Below, piece by piece: positions 41,615-49,650 of a stretch of DNA of 64,000 nucleotides. A program made the translations under genes and the position numbers. The DNA comes from Actinoplanes campanulatus (GTDB lineage: Bacteria; Actinomycetota; Actinomycetes; Mycobacteriales; Micromonosporaceae), in contig NZ_BMPW01000003.1 of the NCBI RefSeq assembly GCF_014647795.1, forward strand, positions 248,001 through 312,000, read 5' to 3'. A model generated the notes under the pieces. That model ran no database searches and was not told the origin of the DNA. It was given only the letters and a program-made list of their open reading frames with translations. The number at the start of each line of letters is the position of its first letter. Positions within the stretch are counted from its first letter, which is position 1.

Positions 41615-41974
41615 TCACCCGTACCGGTGGAGGAAGGCGACCGCGCCCAGGACGGCCTGGAGGGCGGGCACCGCCAGGACCACCGCGAGCATCGCGCCCT
41701 CCGGGCGCATGCCCAGATGCAGCAGCATCATGAGGCCGCTGAGCGCGAGCAGGCTCATCCAGGCGGCGCGGTCGCCGGGCCGGCGCCACAGCTGGACGCC
41801 GCACGGCAGGCAGACCAGCGCCAGCACCGCGAGACCGGCCGGTACGGCGGGCGCGTGCCCGGCATGCTCCCCGGCGAGGGCCAGGTGCACGGCGATCCCG
41901 GCCACACCGGCCGCCGCCGCGATCCGGGCGGGGTAGGGGCGGTGCCGGGCCTCAGCGTGATCCACGGTTGTCAT
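41615..41974 (-). CDS. Small membrane protein, unknown
   Basis: A 119-aa protein with four predicted helices (about 15-35, 38-56, 64-85, 92-115) and a short His-rich hydrophilic start (MTTVDHAEARHR). I do not recognise the family. The start at ATG 41974 has AGGA eight bases upstream; a GTG at 42016 would add 14 residues. It converges on the LysE remnant with a 4-bp gap and diverges from the ABC uptake operon. Confidence 0.55.
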   Translation of the reverse strand: MTTVDHAEARHRPYPARIAAAAGVAGIAVHLALAGEHAGHAPAVPAGLAVLALVCLPCGVQLWRRPGDRAAWMSLLALSGLMMLLHLGMRPEGAMLAVVLAVPALQAVLGAVAFLHRYG

Positions 41975-42067
41975 CGGCACGGTCCTGTGTGGTCGGATGA
42001 TCGCAGAGTCTGCCACACGGAGGATGCCGAATCGACGCTCAGCGACCGCTTTCGATCAACGACAGCG

Positions 42068-42128
42068 CATGGAAAAGTGAGGACGAATTCAGGCGCTGTA
42101 CGCCTGCCCTCCACCCGGCACTTCCATG
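42068..42128 (+). promoter_or_regulatory. Foldable leader upstream of the ABC uptake operon
   Basis: About 50 nt before the GTG of the binding-protein gene the RNA can fold into one nested structure. P1: CATGGAA-(AA)-GTG (42068-42079) with CACTTCCATG (42119-42128). P2: AGG (42080-42082) with CCT (42108-42110). P3: CAGGCG (42090-42095) with CGCCTG (42101-42106) and a CTGTA loop. No known riboswitch signature was recognised; in particular, no CTGAGA as in the TPP class. It could also act as DNA dyads for a regulator. Confidence 0.5.
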
Positions 42129-42177
42129 ATCCACCGTGCGCGCGCCGCGGTCGCGGCGCCGCAGAAGGAGGAACTCA

Positions 42178-43299
42178 GTGCGCACCCTTGCCCGATCCAC
42201 GGCCGCCACCCTCGCGGCCGCCACGATAATCGCGCTGACCGGCGCCTGCTCGCCACCGGAGAAGGAGTCCGAGGCATCCGCCAGCGGCGCGGCCACCGCC
42301 ACCAGCGCCGCCGCCCTGGGCGGCATGGACGACCTGATCGCGGCCGCCAAGAAGGAGGGCGCGCTCAACGTCATCGCCCTGCCGCCGGACTGGGCGAACT
42401 ACGGCGAGATCATCAAGGCGTTCGGCGAGAAGTACGGCATCAAGGTCAACTCGGCGCAACCGGACGGCTCCAGCCAGGACGAGATCAACGCCGCCAACCA
42501 GCTCAAGGGCCAGGACACCGCGCCCGACGTGTTCGACCTCGGCGGCGCGGTGGCGAGCGCGAACACGGCGATGTTCGCGCCCTACAAGGTGGCCACGTTC
42601 GACGAGATCCCGGCCGGGCTGAAGGACGCGAACGGCGCCTGGGTCAACGACTACGGCGGCTACATGTCGATCGGCTACGACAGCGCCAAGGTGCCCGCCC
42701 CGGCGAGCGTCGACGACCTGCTGAAGGCCGAGTACAAGGGCAAGGTCGCACTGAACGGCGACCCGACCCAGGCCGGCGCCGCGTTCGGTGGCGTGCAGAT
42801 GGTCGCGGTGGCCAAGGGCGGCACGCCGGAGGACATCAAGCCCGGTGTGGACTTCTTCGGCGCGCTGAAGAAGGCCGGCAACTTCCTGCCGGTCGACCCG
42901 ACCCCGGCGACCATCGAGTCCGGCCAGACCCCGGTCGTCTTCGACTGGGACTACCTGAACGCCGCCCAGTCCAAGAAGCTGACCAGCTGGAAGGTCGTCG
43001 TCCCGAACGGGGCCGTGCTCGGCTCCTACTACGTGCAGGCGATCAGCAAGGACGCCCCGCACCCGGCCGCGGCCCGGCTCTGGCAGGAGTTCCTTTACTC
43101 GGACGAGGGCCAGAACCTGTGGCTCAAGGGCGGTGCCCGCCCGGTCCGCGCCGACGCGATGCAGAAGGCCGGAACCATCGACGCCACCGCCTTCGCCGCG
43201 CTGCCGAAGGTCGAGGGCACCCCGGTGATCCCGACCGAGGCGCAGAGCACCAAGGCCAAGGAGTACCTGACCGCGAACTGGGCCAAGGCCATTGGCTGA
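42178..43299 (+). CDS. ABC transporter substrate-binding lipoprotein (PotD/FbpA-like)
   Basis: Membrane-anchored binding protein of 373 aa. The signal ends in the lipobox LTGAC, so the mature protein starts at Cys24. The body is a cluster-D type II binding protein (DDLIAAAKKEGALNVIALPP, then KYGIKVNSAQPDGSSQDEIN), like those for polyamines, ferric ion, thiamine or 2-aminoethylphosphonate; the ligand is undecided. The GTG at 42178 has an excellent AAGGAGG upstream. It is first of a four-gene uptake operon, and its stop overlaps the first permease. A structured leader precedes it. Confidence 0.88.
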   Translation: MRTLARSTAATLAAATIIALTGACSPPEKESEASASGAATATSAAALGGMDDLIAAAKKEGALNVIALPPDWANYGEIIKAFGEKYGIKVNSAQPDGSSQDEINAANQLKGQDTAPDVFDLGGAVASANTAMFAPYKVATFDEIPAGLKDANGAWVNDYGGYMSIGYDSAKVPAPASVDDLLKAEYKGKVALNGDPTQAGAAFGGVQMVAVAKGGTPEDIKPGVDFFGALKKAGNFLPVDPTPATIESGQTPVVFDWDYLNAAQSKKLTSWKVVVPNGAVLGSYYVQAISKDAPHPAAARLWQEFLYSDEGQNLWLKGGARPVRADAMQKAGTIDATAFAALPKVEGTPVIPTEAQSTKAKEYLTANWAKAIG

Positions 43300-44188
43300 G
43301 GTCGCCGAGGCCGTTCCGCGGCGCGTGGCCGGCCGGTCACGCCCGCGGGCCGGCGCCCTGCTGGGCACGGTGCCGTTCTTCGCCTTCGTGACGATCTTCC
43401 TGGTCATCCCGACGCTGACCGTGGTGATCGGCGCGTTCACCGGTGCCGGTGGGCGCGGTTTCACGCCGGCGAACGTGCGTGCCCTCACCGACGAGTACAT
43501 TCTCGCGGCGTTCGGCCGCAGCATCACCCTCTCCGCGGCCAGCGCGATCATCGGTGCGGTACTGGGCGCCCTGCTGGCCTACGCGCTGGTCACCGCGAAA
43601 CCGGACGGCCCGCTGCGACGGGTGGTCACCGCGGCCGCCGGAGTGCTCGCGCAGTTCGGCGGCGTCACGCTCGCCTTCGCCTTCCTGGCGACGATCGGGC
43701 TGAGCGGTTTCGTCACCCTCTGGTTGCAGGAGCACGGCCTCGATCCGTACGCGAACGGCGTCTGGCTGTTCGAGCTGCCCGGCCTGACGCTGGTCTACAC
43801 GTACTTCCAGATCCCGCTCATGGTGATCGTGTTCCTGCCGGCGCTGGACGGCATCCGGCCACAGTGGCGGGAGGCGACCGCGAGCCTGGGCGGCAACACC
43901 TGGCACTACTGGACCCGGGTGGCCGGGCCGCTGCTGGCGCCGGCGTTCCTCGGTTCGGCGCTGCTGCTGTTCGCCAACGCCTTCTCCGCGTACGCCACCG
44001 CCGCGGCCCTGGTCAGCCAGGGCAGCCCGATCGTGCCGCTCCAGATCCGCGGCGCCCTGACCAGCGAGGTCGTCCTCGGGCAGGCGAACCTGGGCAAGGC
44101 GATGGCGCTCGGCATGGTGGTGGTCGTGGCCGTGGTGATGACCCTCTACGCGCTGCTGCAGAGGAGGACCGCCAAGTGGCTCGGGTGA
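43292..44188 (+). CDS. ABC transporter permease (first)
   Basis: Membrane permease of 298 aa with six helices, the first at about 24-48 (FFAFVTIFLVIPTLTVVIGAF). The EAA loop that contacts the ATPase is WREATASLGGNTWHYWTRVA. It is of the PotB/CysU/FbpB class. It starts at TTG 43292, overlapping the end of the binding-protein gene by 8 bp, so translation is coupled; there is no ATG or GTG in a suitable position. Its end overlaps the second permease. Confidence 0.87.
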   Translation: MAEVAEAVPRRVAGRSRPRAGALLGTVPFFAFVTIFLVIPTLTVVIGAFTGAGGRGFTPANVRALTDEYILAAFGRSITLSAASAIIGAVLGALLAYALVTAKPDGPLRRVVTAAAGVLAQFGGVTLAFAFLATIGLSGFVTLWLQEHGLDPYANGVWLFELPGLTLVYTYFQIPLMVIVFLPALDGIRPQWREATASLGGNTWHYWTRVAGPLLAPAFLGSALLLFANAFSAYATAAALVSQGSPIVPLQIRGALTSEVVLGQANLGKAMALGMVVVVAVVMTLYALLQRRTAKWLG

Positions 44189-44943
44189 TCTTCAGGTGGA
44201 CGGTCCTCACCGTCATGGGCGTGTTCTTCCTGCTGCCGCTGATCGCCATGGTGGAGTTCAGCACCCGCGACCCGGAGACCTGGCCGCTGCTGCTGGACTG
44301 GCCCCGGCTCGCCGAGGAGTACCCGGCCCTGGCCGAGGGCATCCTGGCCTCGCTGGCGCAGGCGGCGCTGACCTCGGTGCTCATGCTGGTGCTGCTGGTG
44401 CCGACGGCGATCTGGGTCCGGCTGCGGCTGCCCCGGCTGCGGCGGGTGGTCGAGTTCCTCTGCCTGCTGCCGCTCACCATCCCGGCGATCGTGCTGGTGG
44501 TGGGCCTGGCCCCGGTGTACGCCTGGGTCAACTACCTCATCGGCGGCTCGTCGCTGACCCTGGTGTTCGCCTACACGATCCTGGTGCTGCCGTACGCCTA
44601 CCGCGCCATCGACACCGGGCTGTCCGCGATCGACGTGCGGACCCTGGCCGAGGCCGCCCGCAGTCTGGGCGCCGGCTGGACCACCGTGATCTGGCGGGTG
44701 GTGCTGCCGAACATCCGCTCGGCGGTGCTGTCCGCCGCGTTCCTGACCGTGGCTCTGGTGCTCGGCGAGTTCACCATCGCCTCGCTGCTGCACCGTACCA
44801 ACCTCCAGGTGGCCATCGAGTTCCTCGGCAAGAGCAGCGCGACCGTGTCGGTGGCGGTGTCGCTGACCGCGTTGCTGCTCGCGTTCGCCCTGCTGCTCGT
44901 GCTGTCCCTGGCGGGCTCGTCGTCCAAGGAGAGAAGATCATGA
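44176..44943 (+). CDS. ABC transporter permease (second)
   Basis: Membrane permease of 255 aa of the PotC/FbpB class. Six helices; the EAA loop is LAEAARSLGAGWTTVIWRVV followed by LPNI. The GTG at 44176 has GAGGAGG eight bases upstream and lies in the 3' end of the first permease; GTG 44185 (GTGA overlap) is the alternative. It forms the heterodimeric channel with the first permease. Its stop overlaps the ATPase start. Confidence 0.87.
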   Translation: MARVIFRWTVLTVMGVFFLLPLIAMVEFSTRDPETWPLLLDWPRLAEEYPALAEGILASLAQAALTSVLMLVLLVPTAIWVRLRLPRLRRVVEFLCLLPLTIPAIVLVVGLAPVYAWVNYLIGGSSLTLVFAYTILVLPYAYRAIDTGLSAIDVRTLAEAARSLGAGWTTVIWRVVLPNIRSAVLSAAFLTVALVLGEFTIASLLHRTNLQVAIEFLGKSSATVSVAVSLTALLLAFALLLVLSLAGSSSKERRS

Positions 44944-45953
44944 CCGGGGTCGCCGTGAAGCTGGAAGGGCTGCGCCGGACGTTCGGCACCGTGCACGCCC
45001 TCGACGACCTGGACCTGGCGATCGAGCCGGGCGAGCTGATCGCCCTGCTCGGGCCGTCCGGCTGCGGCAAGACCACCGCGCTGCGGATCCTCGCCGGGCT
45101 GGAGGACGCCACGGCCGGGCGGGTGCTGGTCGACGGGAAGGACGTCACCCGGCTGCCTGCCAACCGGCGCGGCATGGGCATGGTGTTCCAGGCGTACAGC
45201 CTCTTCCCGCACCTCACCGCCGCGCAGAACGTGGAGTTCGGTCTGCGCCTGCGCCGGGGTCCGCTGACCCGGGCCGCCGAGATGCTGGACCTGGTGGGCC
45301 TGTCCGGCTTCGCGAAGCGGTACCCGCACCAGCTCTCCGGTGGGCAGCAGCAGCGGGTGGCGCTGGCCCGGGCGCTGGCGATCGAGCCGCGGGTGCTGTT
45401 GCTGGACGAGCCGCTCTCCGCGCTGGACGCCAAGGTGCGGGTGCAGTTGCGCGACGAGATCCGCCGGATCCAGACCGAGGTCGGCACCACCACCCTGTTC
45501 GTGACCCACGATCAGGAGGAGGCGCTCGCGATCGCCGACCGGGTCGGCGTGATGCGGGCCGGGCGGCTGGAGCAGTTGGCCACCCCGTCCGAGGTGTACC
45601 TGCGCCCGGCGACCGCGTTCGTGGCCGATTTCGTCGGTCTCAGCAACCGGCTGTCCGGTAGCGTGAACGGCGACGTGGTGGAGGTGCTCGGGGCCCGGCT
45701 GCCCCTGGTCACGCCGCACGCCGGCGGTGCGGTCACCGCGCTGGTCCGCCCGGAGGCGGTCGACGTCGTCCCGGATCCGGAGGCCACGGCCACGGTGCTG
45801 ACCAGCAGCTTCCTCGGGTCGACCAGCCGCGTCACGGTGAGCGTCGGCGAGCAGGTGGTGGTGGCGCAGGTGCCGAGCGGCCGGTTGCCGGAGCTGCCCG
45901 CGGGCACCCGGGTCCGGGTCACGATCCAGCCGGTGGCGGTCGCTCTCGAATAG
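44940..45953 (+). CDS. ABC transporter ATP-binding protein (PotA/FbpC-like)
   Basis: ATPase of 337 aa. Walker A LGPSGCGKTTA, Q-loop VFQAYSLFPHL, signature LSGGQQQRVALARAL, Walker B LLLDEPLSALDA and switch VTHDQEEAL are all intact. A C-terminal TOBE domain (about 240-337) is typical of importers of the PotA/FbpC/MalK type and may take part in regulation. The ATG overlaps the upstream permease stop (ATGA). It ends 115 bp before the cellulase gene, with no clear terminator in the gap because the cellulase promoter starts at once. Confidence 0.92.
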   Translation: MTGVAVKLEGLRRTFGTVHALDDLDLAIEPGELIALLGPSGCGKTTALRILAGLEDATAGRVLVDGKDVTRLPANRRGMGMVFQAYSLFPHLTAAQNVEFGLRLRRGPLTRAAEMLDLVGLSGFAKRYPHQLSGGQQQRVALARALAIEPRVLLLDEPLSALDAKVRVQLRDEIRRIQTEVGTTTLFVTHDQEEALAIADRVGVMRAGRLEQLATPSEVYLRPATAFVADFVGLSNRLSGSVNGDVVEVLGARLPLVTPHAGGAVTALVRPEAVDVVPDPEATATVLTSSFLGSTSRVTVSVGEQVVVAQVPSGRLPELPAGTRVRVTIQPVAVALE

Positions 45954-46002
45954 ACAGGTATTGGCGCTCACGTTACAGTCGGAGACCCTGGGAGCGCTCC
46001 CA
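45951..46002 (+). promoter_or_regulatory. Cellulase promoter with perfect CebR operator
   Basis: TAGACA (45951-45956) and TACAGT (45974-45979) are 17 bp apart. Just after, at the likely transcription start, is the perfect 14-bp palindrome TGGGAGCGCTCCCA (45989-46002), the exact CebR/CelR box known from Streptomyces and Thermobifida. Cello-oligosaccharides release that LacI-type repressor. The cebR gene itself is not in this window. Confidence 0.92.
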
Positions 46003-46067
46003 GCGCGGGTTGTCCCACCGCCGTTTCCCCGTGGCGGTCCCGCGTTCATCCCCCGAGGTGATGTTTC

Positions 46068-47465
46068 GTGAAACGCCGTACCACAACCATCCTGGCCACG
46101 GTGCTGGCCGCGGTCGCCGTCTCGACGGCCGTCCTCTTCTCGCTCCCCGCGAACGCCGAGACGGCGGCGTTCCGGGTGGCGAACTCCTGGAGCACCGGCT
46201 ACCAGGCCGAGATCACGGTCAGCAACCCGTCCTCGTCGGCGATCAGCACCTGGAAGGTGGTGCTGACCCTGCCGGCCGGGACATCGGTCACGCAGGCCTG
46301 GAGCTCCACGCTCACCAGCAGCGGCAACACCTACACCTTCACCCCGGCGGCCTGGAACGGCACGATCGCCGCCAACTCCTCGACCAACTTCGGCTTCATC
46401 GTGACCGGCACCGGCCAGCCGACCGGCTGCCTGGTCAACGGCCAGACCTGCACCGGTACGACGACGCCGACGTCCTCCCCCAGCACACCTGTTTCCCCGA
46501 GCGCTTCGGTGAGCCCGCCGGTCAACGGCACCCCGGTCGGGATCAACGGCCAGCTCAAGGTCTGCGGCACCAAGCTGTGCAACCAGTACGGCAAGCCGAT
46601 CCAGCTGCGCGGCATGAGCACCCACGGCATCCAGTGGTTCCCGGGTTGCTACACCGACGCGGCGCTCGACGCGCTGGCCACGGACTGGAACTCGGACCTG
46701 TTCCGGGTCTCGATGTACGTCCAGGAGCAGGGTTACGAGACCGACCCGGCCGGCTTCACCACGCGGGTCAACAACCTGGTCGACGAGGCCGAGCAGCGGG
46801 GCATGTACGCGCTGATCGACTTCCACATCCTCACGCCGGGCGACCCGATGTACAACCTGGACCGGGCCAAGACCTTCTTCGCCCAGGTGTCGGCCCGTAA
46901 CGCCGCCAGGAAGAACGTCATCTACGAGATCGCCAACGAGCCGAACGGGGTGAGCTGGTCGACCATCAAGAACTACGCCGAGCAGGTCATCCCGGTGATC
47001 CGGGCGAACGACCCGGACGCCGTCGTGGTGGTCGGCACCCGGGGCTGGTCGTCGCTGGGCGTCTCCGAGGGCGGCAGCTCGTCCGAGATCATCGCCAACC
47101 CGGTGAACGCGTCCAACGTGATGTACACGTTCCACTTCTACGCGGCGTCGCACAAGGACAACTACCGCGCCGAGGTGGAGCGGGCCGCGGCCTCGCTGCC
47201 GCTGTTCGTGACCGAGTTCGGCACGGTGACCTACACCGGTGACGGCGCCGTCGACACGGCCGGCAGCAACGCCTGGCTGGATCTGCTGGACCGGCTCCAG
47301 ATCAGCTACGCGAACTGGACGTTCTCCGACGCGGGCGAGGGCAGCGCGGCGCTCAAGCCGGGCACCTGCGCGGGCGGCTCGTTCGCCGGAACCGGGGTGC
47401 TGACCGAGTCGGGTCAGCTGATGCGGTCCCGGATCCGTACCGCGGACAACTTCCCGACCTCCTGA
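46068..47465 (+). CDS. Secreted endo-beta-1,4-glucanase, CBM2-GH5
   Basis: Extracellular cellulase of 465 aa. A signal peptide (1-31) ends ANA. A CBM2 cellulose-binding module (about 32-138; FRVANSWSTGYQAEITVSNP, Cys pair in CLVNGQTC) is joined by a Ser/Pro/Thr linker to a GH5 domain (about 165-465). The catalytic acid/base Glu is in IYEIANEPNG and the nucleophile Glu in LFVTEFGTV; RGMSTHGIQWFP is the substrate-cleft start. The GTG at 46068 follows GAGGTGA. A CebR box controls it, so it should be induced by cello-oligosaccharides. Confidence 0.94.
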   Translation: MKRRTTTILATVLAAVAVSTAVLFSLPANAETAAFRVANSWSTGYQAEITVSNPSSSAISTWKVVLTLPAGTSVTQAWSSTLTSSGNTYTFTPAAWNGTIAANSSTNFGFIVTGTGQPTGCLVNGQTCTGTTTPTSSPSTPVSPSASVSPPVNGTPVGINGQLKVCGTKLCNQYGKPIQLRGMSTHGIQWFPGCYTDAALDALATDWNSDLFRVSMYVQEQGYETDPAGFTTRVNNLVDEAEQRGMYALIDFHILTPGDPMYNLDRAKTFFAQVSARNAARKNVIYEIANEPNGVSWSTIKNYAEQVIPVIRANDPDAVVVVGTRGWSSLGVSEGGSSSEIIANPVNASNVMYTFHFYAASHKDNYRAEVERAAASLPLFVTEFGTVTYTGDGAVDTAGSNAWLDLLDRLQISYANWTFSDAGEGSAALKPGTCAGGSFAGTGVLTESGQLMRSRIRTADNFPTS

Positions 47466-47550
47466 GAACCGTGTGAGCCGGCCGGCCCCGCTCCCGCCAA
47501 AGCAGGTCCGGCCCGGCGGCCCGCACCCACGATCCGGGTCGCCGACCGCG

Positions 47551-47592
47551 CCGGGTCCGCCCCCTCCACCGGGCGGGCCCGGCGCACCTTTT
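47551..47592 (+). terminator. Terminator after the cellulase gene
   Basis: CCGGGTCCGCCC (47551-47562) and GGGCGGGCCCGG (47571-47582) form a 12-bp stem with one G-T pair and an 8-nt loop. It is followed by CGCACCTTTT. Confidence 0.75.
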
Positions 47593-47601
47593 CAATGTCC
47601 C

Positions 47602-47628
47602 ACTTATATAAGTCGCATCTGATAGGGT
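47602..47628 (+). promoter_or_regulatory. ArsR-type operator and -10 of the arsR-SRPBCC operon
   Basis: The perfect palindrome ACTTATATAAGT (47602-47613) stands out in very GC-rich DNA and lies just upstream of TAGGGT (47623-47628), six bases before the GTG start. An AT-rich 12-bp dyad here is what ArsR/SmtB regulators bind for autorepression. Confidence 0.7.
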
Positions 47629-47634
47629 GGACCC

Positions 47635-48003
47635 GTGCATGCGTTCGACGTCCTCGGCGATCCGGTCCGGCGCCGGATCCTCGAGCTGCTCGCCGAGGGT
47701 GAGCAGACCTCCGGAGCCGTCACCGCCATCATCCGGGCGGAGTTCGGCATCACCCAGCCCGCCGTGTCCCAGCATCTGCGGGTGCTGCGCGACAACGGCT
47801 TCGCCACCGTGCGCCCGGACGGCGCACGCCGGCTCTACGCGGTCGACGACACCGCGTTCCGGCAGGTGGACGACTGGCTGGCGCCCTTCCGGCGGTTCTG
47901 GGCGCCGCACCTCGCCGCGATGGCCACCGAGGTGGCCCGCGGCAAGCGCCTGCGGCGACTGGCCGCCGGCGACGAACCCACCGATGCGAGGAGCACGCGA
48001 TGA
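47635..48003 (+). CDS. ArsR-family transcriptional regulator
   Basis: A 122-aa winged-helix repressor. HAFDVLGDPVRRRILELLAE, the recognition helix region GITQPAVSQHLRVLRDNGFA and the wing VRPDGARRLYAVDD are textbook ArsR. There is no Cys metal-binding motif, so it belongs to the non-metal group often paired with SRPBCC proteins. It starts at GTG 47635 (leaderless pattern) and overlaps the SRPBCC gene by ATGA. It probably represses its own operon through the AT-rich palindrome upstream. Confidence 0.9.
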   Translation: MHAFDVLGDPVRRRILELLAEGEQTSGAVTAIIRAEFGITQPAVSQHLRVLRDNGFATVRPDGARRLYAVDDTAFRQVDDWLAPFRRFWAPHLAAMATEVARGKRLRRLAAGDEPTDARSTR

Positions 48004-48638
48004 TCGACGTCAAAGAGCAGATCAGTGAGGTACGGCGGACCATCGGCAGCCGTGTCCTGGAGGCCGGTGAGGCCCGGGTCATGACGATCAGCCAGGCCTA
48101 CGACACCGACGTCGACGACCTGTGGGACGTGGTCACCAACCCCGAGCGGATCCCCCGCTGGTTCCTGCCGGTCTCCGGCGAGCTGCGCGAGGGCGGGAAG
48201 TACCAGTTCGAGGGCAACGCCGGCGGCACGATCACCAGGTGCGACCGGCCCCGCTCGGTCGCCGCCACCTGGGAGTTCGGCGGCGGCATCAGCTGGGTCG
48301 AGGTCCGGATCACCCCGGAGGCGGACGGCCGCGCCCGGTTCGAGCTGGAGCACGTGGCCCACGTCGAGGACGAGCACTGGGAGAAGTACGGTCCGGGCGC
48401 CGTCGGCCTCGGCTGGGAGGGCGCCTTCTGGGGCCTGGCCAACCACCTGGCCGCGCCGGACGCCCCACTCGACCCGGCGGCCGTCATGGCCTGGATGACG
48501 TCCGACGACGGCAAGCAGTTCATGCGGCTGTCCGCCGACGCCTGGGCCGAGGCCGACATCGCCTTCGGCACCGAGCCCGGACAGGCCCGGCGCCAGGCGG
48601 AGAACACCCTCAAGGCATACCTCGGCGAGGAGCACTAA
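48000..48638 (+). CDS. SRPBCC (AHSA1/START-like) protein
   Basis: A 212-aa protein with an SRPBCC ligand-binding fold. TISQAYDTDVDDLWDVVTNP then ERIPRWFLPVSGELREGGKY and WEFGGGISWVEVRI are typical of the AHSA1-like subgroup. About 60 C-terminal residues (WMTSDDGKQFMRLSADAWAE) form an extra helical part seen in ArsR-linked members. It probably binds a hydrophobic small molecule; the ligand is unknown. The ATG overlaps the arsR stop, so it is co-translated and may modulate or protect from the same signal. Confidence 0.88.
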   Translation: MIDVKEQISEVRRTIGSRVLEAGEARVMTISQAYDTDVDDLWDVVTNPERIPRWFLPVSGELREGGKYQFEGNAGGTITRCDRPRSVAATWEFGGGISWVEVRITPEADGRARFELEHVAHVEDEHWEKYGPGAVGLGWEGAFWGLANHLAAPDAPLDPAAVMAWMTSDDGKQFMRLSADAWAEADIAFGTEPGQARRQAENTLKAYLGEEH

Positions 48639-49650
48639 AGCCCTTCCGTGGTCGAGGTCCGCGATTTTCCGGTACGCGGGTCCTCGCCCCGCCTCATAGG
48701 ACCGTCCCGTCCGGTCGGCGCGATCTCGCTGCCCGCTCCGGCCCGTGCCGCGCCCGCCGGGCGCAGATCGGTGCCCGGGCGGGCCCGCCCCGACGCCACC
48801 ACCTGCCCCTGCCGCCGCTCACGGCCGCGCGACCGACCCGCGACCCGGTCACGCCGAGCGCCGGCTCCCACCCTCGGCGACCCGGTCACGCTTGGCGGGT
48901 GGTCACGCTCTTGCGAGATCCGCCCGGTCACCGTCGCCCGTTCGAGTCGTCCACAAGCATCGATGTGGATCTTGGGCAATCGTCGCCGGCGGTGCGATGT
49001 TGAGCGATCGTGGCTGTCCGGATGCATCAGACAGCCCAAGATCTTCCAGCGGAAATGGGTCGTGGGCGATGATTGACCGCCGGACGGCAACCAGGAACCA
49101 AGATCGGCCCGACAGCCACCATCACCCAAGATCGCCAGCGAGTCGAGGTGACGCCGCAGCCATCCGGATGCGTGACTCGATGTCGCGGCCACCCACAACC
49201 GGAAGCGGGCTCCGGCTACCTCGATCTTCCACATGAGCCGGTGAACGGGATTCTTGCTCACGCGGAATTCCGGACGGTCAGGCTTTCGGAGGTGAGCGCA
49301 CACAATGAGCTCCACAGCGGGCGGGCGCACACGTTCGAGCGGCCGAAGCCATGGCGGGCGCGCACGAAAGACGCCACGTGCGCGGCCACCCCGGCTACAG
49401 GCAACGTGGGCGACCACGACTCCGCCAGCGTGTGCGCCCACTCACCCCAGGCGACCGGCGTAACGGCCGGGAGCGGGCAACCCGGGTGCCTGGCGGGCAA
49501 CACAGGGTGACCGAGAGGCGGGCGGGTGAGCCCCGTCGCGCGGCCAGGACCGGCGGCTGACCTCGGTGGCGGCGACCGGCCGGGCCTGCCGGGCCACCGA
49601 GGTCAGCCCGGCGGGCGCGACAAGTGGAACGCGGACCTGGATCGCAAACC
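48639..49650. other. About 1 kb without a convincing gene, rich in short repeats
   Basis: Several frames are open, but none has natural composition or a clear start. The stretch holds a 14-bp direct repeat CGACCCGGTCACGC (48841-48854 and 48878-48891). A 10-bp inverted repeat GATCTTGGGC (48968-48977) / GCCCAAGATC (49034-49043) follows, with further CCAAGATCG copies at 49098 and 49125. GC content dips around 48950-49150. I read it as a decayed or non-coding repeat zone; it separates two unrelated operons. Confidence 0.5.
49555..49608. terminator. Long hairpin downstream of the second sulfotransferase gene
   Basis: GGCTGACCTCGGTGGC (49555-49570) and GCCACCGAGGTCAGCC (49593-49608) are perfect 16-bp arms with a 22-nt GC-rich loop. 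It lies 42 bp beyond the stop of the leftward sulfotransferase gene, so it is probably its terminator. There is no T-run. Confidence 0.65.

Noticed and set aside
42068-42128. TPP or other known riboswitch ahead of the uptake operon
   Set aside because: No CTGAGA and no other class consensus is visible; I keep it only as an unassigned foldable leader.
48639-49503. Several open frames of 80-290 codons in the gene-free zone
   Set aside because: Residue composition is random-like, starts are poor and frames disagree with the G/C third-position bias of real genes.
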